DNA from: Novosphingobium sp. | GTDB taxonomy: Bacteria > Pseudomonadota > Alphaproteobacteria > Sphingomonadales > Sphingomonadaceae | DNA: 64,000 nt | NCBI GenBank assembly: GCA_017745295.1 | Contig: JAGHZR010000012.1 | Span: 1-64,000, forward strand | Reading direction: 5' to 3' | Notes under the pieces: model-generated | What the model was told of the DNA's origin: nothing | The model's input: the letters and a program-made list of their open reading frames with translations, nothing else | Databases searched by the model: none | Part shown: positions 43,184 through 49,882 of the stretch, one piece after another | Layout: each line of letters starts with the position of its first letter | How positions within the stretch are numbered: the stretch's first letter is position 1 | Translations under genes and position numbers: made by a program

Positions 43184-43948
43184 ATGAGCGAAACCGCTGA
43201 AAGCCGCCCGCCGCGCATCGACTGCGTGCTGATCTGCGGCGGGGTCTGGCACGACATGGACTTCGCCCGGCTGGAACTGCTGAAGCTGCTGGCCGAGGAC
43301 CCTTCGGTCCGCACCCGCGTGTTCGAGGATTACGAGAACCTCGACGCCATCCGCTCGGCCTCCGTGCTGATCACGTATACTTGCGACGTCACGCCGTCGC
43401 TGGCGGCGCAGGAGGTGCTGCGCGACTGGCTTTCGGCTGGCGGGCGCTGGTACGCGCTTCACGGCACCAATTCGGTGCTGCGCCTGCTGGAAAACGGACT
43501 CTGGGACGCGCCGCGCTGGGCGCCGTTGTTCATGGACCTGCTGGGCAGCCAGTTCGTCAGCCACCCGCCGATCGCGCCCTATACGGTGACGGTGGCCGAT
43601 CCCGGCCACCCGCTGGTGGAAGGCATCGAACCGTTCAAGACGACCGACGAACTCTATCACATGGAATGCCACGGCGACCTCCACGTGCTGCTGGAAACCG
43701 AATGCACGGAGGAAGGCACCGGCTTCGTGGAGGCGGCCGAGGCCATCGGCACGCATCCGGTGATGTACATCAAGCGGCACGGCAAGGGCGCAGTGCTTTA
43801 CAACACGCTCGGCCATTGCCGGGGGCATTACGACTTGCAGCCCATGCTGGACTGGTGGCCGACCGTGGACCGCTGTGCCTGGGACTTGCCGGTGTTCTAC
43901 GAATTGCTGCGCCGGGGAATCGGCTGGATCAAGCAGCGGGAGGGATAG
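43184..43948 (+). CDS. ThuA-like domain protein
   Basis: 254 residues. The glutamine-amidotransferase-like fold of the ThuA family is suggested by VLICGGVWHDMDFARL, VLITYTCDVTP, GGRWYALHGTNS, YTVTVADPGHPL and GKGAVLYNTLGHCRGHY. Family members appear with sugar-keto metabolism or lie beside dehydrogenases; the function is poorly known. It is four bases after the oxygenase, clearly co-transcribed, which is an unusual pairing. Confidence 0.82.
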   Translation: MSETAESRPPRIDCVLICGGVWHDMDFARLELLKLLAEDPSVRTRVFEDYENLDAIRSASVLITYTCDVTPSLAAQEVLRDWLSAGGRWYALHGTNSVLRLLENGLWDAPRWAPLFMDLLGSQFVSHPPIAPYTVTVADPGHPLVEGIEPFKTTDELYHMECHGDLHVLLETECTEEGTGFVEAAEAIGTHPVMYIKRHGKGAVLYNTLGHCRGHYDLQPMLDWWPTVDRCAWDLPVFYELLRRGIGWIKQREG

Positions 43949-43973
43949 CGAAAGGCGCTGCCCTTCCCATACT

Positions 43974-44111
43974 CGTCACCCTGAACTTGTTTCAGGGTCC
44001 ATCTGGACGGCAGCGTAGTGGCTTCATCCGCAAACCGAAGGCGCGGCGCAGAAGACCTGAGGTCTCCAGTCACGCCGCACGATAGACCCTGAAACAAGTT
44101 CAGGGTGACGG
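43974..44111. repeat. Inverted pair of family-1 palindromic repeats
   Basis: CGTCACCCTGAACTTGTTTCAGGGTCC (43974-44000) and its inverted copy ACCCTGAAACAAGTTCAGGGTGACGG (44086-44111) match the pair at 11819-11955. They separate the convergent ThuA-like and acyl-CoA dehydrogenase genes. About 85 bases of non-repeated sequence lie between the arms. Confidence 0.8.
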
Positions 44112-44198
44112 AAGATGATGCTCGAATGCAACGCGTTCCAAGCGCGCGCACAAAACAAGGGGCCGCGCCATGACCTGGCCGCCCCTTCCTTGTGCCTT

Positions 44199-45317
44199 TC
44201 AGTTCAACAGCCGTGCATAGCGATCCAGCGCCGCCCCCGGCCCTTCCGGCCAGCGGGAGAGCACCAGCAACCGCTTGTGGCCCGCGCCGATGGCCAGTTC
44301 GTCGGTCACGCCCATGCCGCCGTGGAACTGCACCATCTCGTGTGCCAGCGCGATCGAAGCCTCGCTGATCCAGGCCCGCGCGCCGCTCACCGCTTCGGCA
44401 AAGCGGTCGCCGCCCCAGGAGACCAGCGCCAGATTCAGCAGCGCCCGGCTCTGCTCGATGGCGGCATATTGCGCGACCATGCGGTGCTGGATCGCCTGAA
44501 ACGAGCCGAGCGCCGTGCCGAACTGGTCGCGCGTGCGCAGATAGTCCAGCGTGTCGTGGAACAGGCGCTCCATGATCCCGAGCGCCTCGGCGCAGCGGGC
44601 CAGCGCGGCAACCTGCTGGGCCTGCTCGATCGCGGCAAGGCCGCCGTCCAGCCGGTGCCTTTCGGGCACGAAGATGCCCTCCAGAACGAGCGAGGCGGCA
44701 ATCGACCCGTCCGCCAGCGGCCATTCGCGGCGGCAGAGGCCGGGGGTCTCGGCGGGGACGAGGAACAGCGTCACGCCCTCCACATCTGTCGGCGCGCCGG
44801 ACAGGCGGGCGGAGACGAGATAGCCGTCCGCCCCGCCGCCAGCTATGGAGTAGGGCTTCACCCCGTCCAGCCGATAGCCGCCGTTATCGGGCTGGGCAGC
44901 GGTTTCAATCCAGGTCAGCCCGTCCCGTGCTTTCGCTTCGGCATGGGCGAGGGCGAGGCGCCTTTCGCCGGTGAGCAGGCCGTCCAGCCATTCGTCCCGC
45001 AGTTCCTCGCGCGAGGTTTGTGCGAAAAGGCTTCCGGCCAGCACCGAGGCTTCCGCCAGCGGCTCCACCACCATGCCGCGGCCCAATGCCTCGAAAATGG
45101 TGGCGATGCCGGTGGCGTCGAGGCTGAGGCCGCCGAGTTCCTCTGGAAACGGGGCGGCGATCAGGCCCAGTTCGCCCAGCAAGGCCCAGTTCTTGCCGGA
45201 AAACCCATTCGTTTCCGCCAGGAACAGCCGGCGCGTCGTGTGGTCGTAAGTATTGATGACGAAGCGCTCGGTCAGCGCCTTGAGCATTTCCTCGTCTTCG
45301 CTGAGATCGAAATTCAC
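44199..45317 (-). CDS. Acyl-CoA dehydrogenase family protein
   Basis: 372 residues. Typical features: N-terminal helical domain (LGELGLIAAPFPEELGG), middle beta-domain, and C-terminal DQFGTALGSFQAIQHRMV with HGGMGVTDELAI. This resembles the steroid-catabolism FadE-like and other two-subunit dehydrogenases, which oxidise acyl-CoA side chains or rings. GTG 45317, preceded by GGGAG, is the start. It is divergent from the LuxR-type gene with a 151-base shared control region. No second subunit is adjacent. Confidence 0.84.
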   Translation of the reverse strand: MNFDLSEDEEMLKALTERFVINTYDHTTRRLFLAETNGFSGKNWALLGELGLIAAPFPEELGGLSLDATGIATIFEALGRGMVVEPLAEASVLAGSLFAQTSREELRDEWLDGLLTGERRLALAHAEAKARDGLTWIETAAQPDNGGYRLDGVKPYSIAGGGADGYLVSARLSGAPTDVEGVTLFLVPAETPGLCRREWPLADGSIAASLVLEGIFVPERHRLDGGLAAIEQAQQVAALARCAEALGIMERLFHDTLDYLRTRDQFGTALGSFQAIQHRMVAQYAAIEQSRALLNLALVSWGGDRFAEAVSGARAWISEASIALAHEMVQFHGGMGVTDELAIGAGHKRLLVLSRWPEGPGAALDRYARLLN

Positions 45318-45468
45318 AGGCCTCTCCCGTCTGTCACACGGGTGTAGCACCTGCCGTGGGACCATCTCCGCTGGGCAAAAGGCTAGGCTGGGGGCACCGT
45401 TTTTCGGCTTTCGGGCAATTGTGCACCCCGGCGGGACACGGTACGCTCCCTGCCAAGAGAGGAAAAAC

Positions 45469-46242
45469 ATGTCGCTGTTGTCACAGGAAAACATAGACGC
45501 CGTGCGCGTCTCCTCGCCGGCTGACATCCGTCCGGCGGCAGAGGCTCTGCACAGGATCGCGATCGACCTCGGCTACCGGGCCGCGCCCGCGCACGACATT
45601 GCCGACAAGCGCACCCCCGTCGACGGCGAGGGCAAGGTGCTGGCGATCGAAGTGTTCGGCTGGGACGATGACGAACGGGTCTGGTGGCGCAATTCGCGCA
45701 TCGCGCTCGATTCTCCGCTGACCACGGCCTGCCGCTTCGAAGGCCAGCCGTTCTGGGCCAACGCGCAAGGGTTCCGCACGCGCGAGCCCAATGCCTACCT
45801 GCAATCCATCGACATCGCCAATTTCGACCAGCGCGCCATGACCCGCGCCTGCATCGCTGTGCCGGTGCACCTGCCGTTCGGGCAGATCGGCGCAGTGAGC
45901 TTCAATCCGCTGGACAAGGAGCGCACCGACCTGTCGGACGATTTCCTGCGGCTGTCCGACGCGCTGGGCCTCTATGCCCGCACGTTCATCGCTACTTATG
46001 TGCAGGTGATGGGCTCCACCCAGGCGCTGCCGCCGGAATCGCGGCTGTCCAAGCGAGAGGTCGAGTGCCTGCGCTGGGCGGCGATCGGCAAGACCGATCT
46101 GGAGATCAGCATGATCATGTCCCGCAGCCGCGCCACCGTGCGATTCCACATCCACAATGCGGCGACCAAGCTGAACGCGGTAAACCGCAGCCAGACGGTC
46201 TTCAAGGCCGCGCAGCTGGGTTACATCTCGCTGCATAATTGA
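45469..46242 (+). CDS. LuxR-family regulator with autoinducer-binding-like domain
   Basis: 257 residues. The N-terminal 170 residues match the autoinducer-binding domain (VWWRNSRIALDSPL, GQPFWANAQG), and the C-terminal 65 residues are a GerE/LuxR helix-turn-helix (LSKREVECLRWAAIGKTDLEISMIM in parts, VRFHIHNAATKL). In the ligand domain, Asp-Ser-Pro replaces the usual Asp-Pro pair and no clear Trp-x3-Tyr is visible, so its ligand may not be a homoserine lactone. GAGAGGAAAAAC precedes ATG 45469. No luxI-like gene is seen. It may control the divergent acyl-CoA dehydrogenase or the block. Confidence 0.87.
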   Translation: MSLLSQENIDAVRVSSPADIRPAAEALHRIAIDLGYRAAPAHDIADKRTPVDGEGKVLAIEVFGWDDDERVWWRNSRIALDSPLTTACRFEGQPFWANAQGFRTREPNAYLQSIDIANFDQRAMTRACIAVPVHLPFGQIGAVSFNPLDKERTDLSDDFLRLSDALGLYARTFIATYVQVMGSTQALPPESRLSKREVECLRWAAIGKTDLEISMIMSRSRATVRFHIHNAATKLNAVNRSQTVFKAAQLGYISLHN

Positions 46243-46286
46243 GGCTTGGCTCAAGGCTGTCTGAATGAGGGTGGATGGCCGCTTCG

Positions 46287-46345
46287 TGAGATTTTTGTTC
46301 GGGAGCGGACGTTCCGGAGTCGCCGACATAGCAGACGTTATAATT
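46287..46345. repeat. Degenerate intergenic repeat, copy related to 46917-46972
   Basis: The segment with GAGATTTTTGTTCGGGAGCG and GTTCCGGAGTCGCCGACAT aligns with the later copy containing AAGATTTTAAC and GTTCCGGACACGCCGACAT. Bases 46243-46417 hold no gene that I can support and show falling GC content. Confidence 0.5.
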
Positions 46346-46417
46346 GTCGATTTGGAGGTTGGCGCACGATATTGCTCACGACCTACTTCGATCACCTCCC
46401 AACGCACCGGATGAAAA

Positions 46418-46744
46418 ATGAGCACCTTCCACGACATCGAATATCTACAAGAGATTTCAAAGATAATTCTCAGATTTTCTCCGGTCAGCGCCTCAAAGAT
46501 CGTTTTCAAAGCCGAAATTAATCTTGAAGGCGACGTGGCCAGCTTCGAATATGATTATGAAGATAACGATGGATTATCAGGATGGTTCACGCCTGATTCT
46601 GCACTTGAACAAGAAGAAATATTTTCGCTCCTGAAAGAGCATAGAGCTTTCTTTGTCTCTCAGGGGCAAAATCTCTGGCTCGAGTGCGTATTGAGCATTG
46701 ACGTAAGTAGTGGGAAAATCTCAACGGCTCTGAAATATGATTGA
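46418..46744 (+). CDS. YezG-like (DUF600) immunity protein
   Basis: 108 residues, clearly AT-richer than its neighbours. The pattern with SKIVFKAEINLEGDVASFEY (in parts), WFTPDSALEQEEIFSLLKEHRAFF and the end QNLWLECVLSIDVSSGKISTALKYD (in parts) matches the YezG/DUF600 family of immunity proteins that neutralise YeeF-type LXG or related polymorphic toxins. No toxin gene with a matching C-terminal domain is visible in the window. ATG 46418 lacks an obvious strong ribosome-binding site. It is probably a horizontally acquired orphan. The family call is from pattern, not a search. Confidence 0.58.
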   Translation: MSTFHDIEYLQEISKIILRFSPVSASKIVFKAEINLEGDVASFEYDYEDNDGLSGWFTPDSALEQEEIFSLLKEHRAFFVSQGQNLWLECVLSIDVSSGKISTALKYD

Positions 46745-46830
46745 TCCATCTTTTCGAATTAAAATCATGGCGGCGTGATCTTAACTATCCGTCAACGGCC
46801 TGCAGGCCGCAGCTAGCTTTGCTGAATAGT

Positions 46831-46972
46831 CCGCTTACCCCGACCTTTCCGACTTTGACGGAGCTTGGCTCGGGCGCCAGGAGCGGTCGACCGTTCAGCC
46901 GAAAGGCGGCTTTTCAAGATTTTAACTTGAAACATGCCGTTCCGGACACGCCGACATTGCTGACATCAGCTT
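46831..46972. repeat. Two degenerate intergenic repeat copies
   Basis: 46831-46892 (CCGCTTACCCCGACCTTTCC..., ending GGCGCCAGGAGCGGTCG) aligns with 47427-47488 (CCGCTCACCCCGACCTAGCT..., ending GGCGCCATGAAAGCGGCCG). 46917-46972 aligns with 46287-46345. The 282 bases between the two small genes contain nothing else I can support. Confidence 0.55.
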
Positions 46973-47026
46973 CGCGTGCTGAGTTGCCACCGTGCCGTCG
47001 TTCATAGTTGATAAGGAGAGTTGCCG

Positions 47027-47359
47027 ATGTCCAAACGGGTCACCGAGCGATACGACGTAGAACGTATTCGGCTCAGGCCTGAGACCGAGGAAAGCCATCG
47101 TCGTTTGATCGCCATCATCGATACACTGCGTCCCGGAGGGTCGACCTACCATATACTGGCTCAGACTCCAGACAATGACAGCGAGTTAATTGTTGTCCTA
47201 GTCGATGATCAAGCGGTCATTTCATTCGAGTTGCCTCTATCGCTGTCTATTCCACAGGAGGTGAAGATTTACACCTTCGACGAATACCGTCACGCCATAG
47301 GTCAGGGGCATAGCCGCATCTTGCTTGATCTTGCAGCGCAGGCAGGGCGGACAGGCTGA
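47027..47359 (+). CDS. Hypothetical protein
   Basis: 110 residues from ATG 47027 with AAGGAGAG eight bases upstream, a strong ribosome-binding site. I do not recognise the family. It looks soluble and mixed alpha/beta (RLIAIIDTLR, SELIVVLVDDQAVISFELP, FDEYRHAIGQGH). No membrane or signal segment is present. It lies in the accessory stretch between degenerate repeats, so an immunity or accessory role is possible but unproven. Confidence 0.68.
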   Translation: MSKRVTERYDVERIRLRPETEESHRRLIAIIDTLRPGGSTYHILAQTPDNDSELIVVLVDDQAVISFELPLSLSIPQEVKIYTFDEYRHAIGQGHSRILLDLAAQAGRTG

Positions 47360-47426
47360 TCTGAGTGCGGTGTGCAGTGCCCGCTGCCCACCCTAGTTAC
47401 CATTCTCGCCCCATGCGTGGATATGA

Positions 47427-47488
47427 CCGCTCACCCCGACCTAGCTGACCTTAGCGTGGCCTCTTTGGCGCCATGAAAGCGGCCGATC
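47427..47488. repeat. Degenerate intergenic repeat, copy related to 46831-46892
   Basis: CCGCTCACCCCGACCTAGCT...GGCGCCATGAAAGCGGCCG. It lies in the 284-base gap before the next gene; the rest of the gap shows no gene. Confidence 0.5.
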
Positions 47489-47643
47489 ACTGGGGTGATC
47501 ACAATCTGAACGGACGGACGCTATGCAGGGGGCGGATCGAGACTCTCTGCGAAAAATGATATCCTGCGGTATATGCCGCGATGGCGGTCCGCTGGAAGCG
47601 AGTGCCATAGGGTGCCGGGACTGCGCGCGACCACCCCGAAGCG

Positions 47644-48129
47644 TCAGTAGGCATCCTCGGGGAATTTGAGGCATTCCGCGACCCGCTCGACGATCGGAGC
47701 ATACTTGGCTGCAAGGCTCTCAGGATAGCGAAACCGCATCGCAATCAGCCGGTCTCCGACCCTGACGGCCTTCGTGTAGAGGGTCTGGTCAACTCGCGTG
47801 CCAGACACGACAAACCAGTTCTCCCCGCGCGCAATAAGGGCGACATGGGTCAGTCTCTCCTGCTCTATCCGGAGCGGCTCGGCCAGCGTCTCGCGGGTGT
47901 AGTCGATGCTCCCAGCGATCAGCTGAGCGCTGTCTCCCGATTCCAACGCGATCGCGTGACCCGTGTCGGATACCCTGCGCTCCGGAAAAACGTCAGCCGG
48001 GTAGCAGATCGAGAAAGGGAACGGCTCGCTTTGCCAGACCACCCATGGGTCAGCATTGGCTAAGGCTGGCAGCGGACCTGCCGCTAAGGCCAGCATGAGC
48101 GGCACCATGGCTCGAAACAGCGAGTTCAC
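47644..48129 (-). CDS. Secreted hypothetical protein
   Basis: 161 residues from GTG 48129. A signal peptide (FRAMVPLMLALAAGPLPALA) is followed by a soluble beta-rich domain (WVVWQSEPFPFSICYP, FVVSGTRVDQTLYTKAV, ERVAECLKFPEDAY). No family is recognised. The start overlaps the stop of the preceding small gene (GTGA), so the genes from 49882 downwards form one operon. Confidence 0.7.
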   Translation of the reverse strand: MNSLFRAMVPLMLALAAGPLPALANADPWVVWQSEPFPFSICYPADVFPERRVSDTGHAIALESGDSAQLIAGSIDYTRETLAEPLRIEQERLTHVALIARGENWFVVSGTRVDQTLYTKAVRVGDRLIAMRFRYPESLAAKYAPIVERVAECLKFPEDAY

Positions 48130-48386
48130 GGATCGATCTCCAGTATCCGGCCATAGCGTTCGAGCAATCGTGCCCGGTCGCCGACGTAATGCCCGTAGCG
48201 TTGTGAAGGTATGTGTTCCGCCGATTCGGGCGCTGTCGTGATCACCTGAGCTGACGTCGTGGTCGAACAGGCAAGGGCCGTCAGCATGCCGCAGGCCCCG
48301 GCTAGGTGCGAAAGCTGAAGCCGAAGGCAGGCCAGTTGCCCTCCTTCATCTCGTCCATCTTTGGCAAGGCCCGGTCTTCGTCTCAA
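48126..48386 (-). CDS. Small possible lipoprotein
   Basis: 86 residues if started at TTG 48386, whose first bases overlap the Sel1 gene stop (TTGA). A shorter start at ATG 48287 gives 53 residues with a lipobox-like LTALAC. Either the long form has an odd charged leader or the short form has a very short signal. Translation coupling supports the long form, the lipobox supports the short one. Function unknown. Confidence 0.42.
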   Translation of the reverse strand: MRRRPGLAKDGRDEGGQLACLRLQLSHLAGACGMLTALACSTTTSAQVITTAPESAEHIPSQRYGHYVGDRARLLERYGRILEIDP

Positions 48387-49882
48387 TCGGCTTGTCCGGC
48401 AACTTTGTTCTGGTCAGCCGTCGAATCGTTGAGCGCACGGAGGGCATCCGCCTTGTCCGGCTCGATTTCTAGCGCGCGGCGATAATAGACCCGGGCCTGA
48501 TCGCGATCTCGATCGATGCCGGATCCTGCATTGTAGGCACGGCCAAGGTTGAGGCAGCCGTCCGCATCGTTCAGATCACAGGATTTGCGGAACAGTTCGG
48601 CAGCGCGGCGCGCGTCCTTGTCAACGCCGCTGCCGTTCAGAACCAAAGTGCCCAGGTTGCCACAGGCCGCGCCGTCACCCTTGTCGCAGGCGCCGACATA
48701 GAATTCGGCAGCACGCCGAGCGTCCTTACGCACTCCCAGCCCCTGATCATAGACCACGCCAAGGTTATAGCAGCCTCCGGCATCTTCGCCGCCACATGCT
48801 TTTTCAAACATCTCTTTGGCGCGCCGCTTGTTGGTCTTTACCCCCACGCCCAGCGAGTAGGCGGCGCCAAGGCTGGAGCAACTGGCGAAGTTATCGGCGG
48901 CACAAGCCATGCTGAAATACCGAAAGGAGCGGGGCGCGTCCTTGGCGATGCCTTCGCCTTTCACCAGGGCCAGGCCGAAATTGCCGCAATCAGAAGGCCC
49001 GCCCCACTCACAGGCTTTGGCGAAAGCGGCGGTTGCCCGCTCTGAGTCTGCCGGCACGCCCTTGCCGAGATGGTAAGCGATGCCAAGGCTCGTGCAACTT
49101 GCGCCATCGCCGCCATCGCACGCCTTTTCGTAAAGCGCTGCGGCACGCACCGGATCGCGCGGCACGTGATCGCCTTCGACATACCGGGTGCCCAGTTCGG
49201 CGCATGAACCCGCCACGCCGCCCGCGCAGGCATCTTCAAGCTGCCTGATCTCGGCTACATCATCAGAAGCCTCATCCGATGCGGGCTCGGCCGGATCGGA
49301 CGGCGTCGCGACATCAGGGACAGGAGGGCTCTCCGGCGGTGTGGATGCAATGGGAACCACTTTCCTCACGGACAGCATTTCATGCAGGTCATGGGCATCG
49401 GACGGCCGATTGCCCTGCGCGATCAGCGCTTCCGCAAACGCGACTTCGTCGATCGCGAGGGGGAAAAGGTCGTTCGCCACCCGGTGCGCTTCATTCCCGC
49501 AGGCAAAGCGCAGTTCGGCATCGCCCAGACTGTCGGGCGGCACCGTCTCCATCGACGAAGAAGGCCGGTCGCCCTTATCAATCGGGCGTCCGTCCGCGTC
49601 GAAATACAGGATTTGCAGCGTTTTGACGCGGCGCTTGTCGCACTGAACGCGCCGGTATGCCTTCAGCATGAATTCGGGATCGCCCGGCCGGATCACCTGC
49701 ATCGCCCAGTAGCGGGCTTCGTCACCGCGCCGCTCGACGGATTGCGCATCGACGAACACGACGCGTCCGGGCCCACTGTTGATGTACCACCATTGCGATG
49801 CGCTTGCCGGAACAGCGGCCAGTGCGATGCCGGCCGTCGCGGCCCTGATGAACCAGCCCATGTACCGCATCCGCCCTACCAT
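48383..49882 (-). CDS. Secreted Sel1-repeat protein with surface-adhesin-E-like N-terminus
   Basis: 499 residues. A signal peptide (FIRAATAGIALAAVPASAS) is followed by a SurE-adhesin-like domain (WWYINSGPGRVVFVDAQSV, EARYWAMQVI), then a linker and about seven Sel1-type repeats of 36 residues, each with a Cys near the start and the pattern A..LG..Y..G.GV..D..RA (for example GAACGNLGTLVLNGSGVDKD). These mediate protein-protein contacts. The Cys-rich repeats would be oxidised in the periplasm. ATG 49882 overlaps the DUF2207 stop by seven bases; ATG 49870 and 49861 are alternatives. Confidence 0.82.
   Translation of the reverse strand: MVGRMRYMGWFIRAATAGIALAAVPASASQWWYINSGPGRVVFVDAQSVERRGDEARYWAMQVIRPGDPEFMLKAYRRVQCDKRRVKTLQILYFDADGRPIDKGDRPSSSMETVPPDSLGDAELRFACGNEAHRVANDLFPLAIDEVAFAEALIAQGNRPSDAHDLHEMLSVRKVVPIASTPPESPPVPDVATPSDPAEPASDEASDDVAEIRQLEDACAGGVAGSCAELGTRYVEGDHVPRDPVRAAALYEKACDGGDGASCTSLGIAYHLGKGVPADSERATAAFAKACEWGGPSDCGNFGLALVKGEGIAKDAPRSFRYFSMACAADNFASCSSLGAAYSLGVGVKTNKRRAKEMFEKACGGEDAGGCYNLGVVYDQGLGVRKDARRAAEFYVGACDKGDGAACGNLGTLVLNGSGVDKDARRAAELFRKSCDLNDADGCLNLGRAYNAGSGIDRDRDQARVYYRRALEIEPDKADALRALNDSTADQNKVAGQAD

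Noticed and set aside
47441..47744. Small minus-strand frames in the 284-base gap near 47.5 kb
   Set aside because: Two overlapping frames with Arg/Ser-rich composition and no ribosome-binding site; they look like decay of a repeat.
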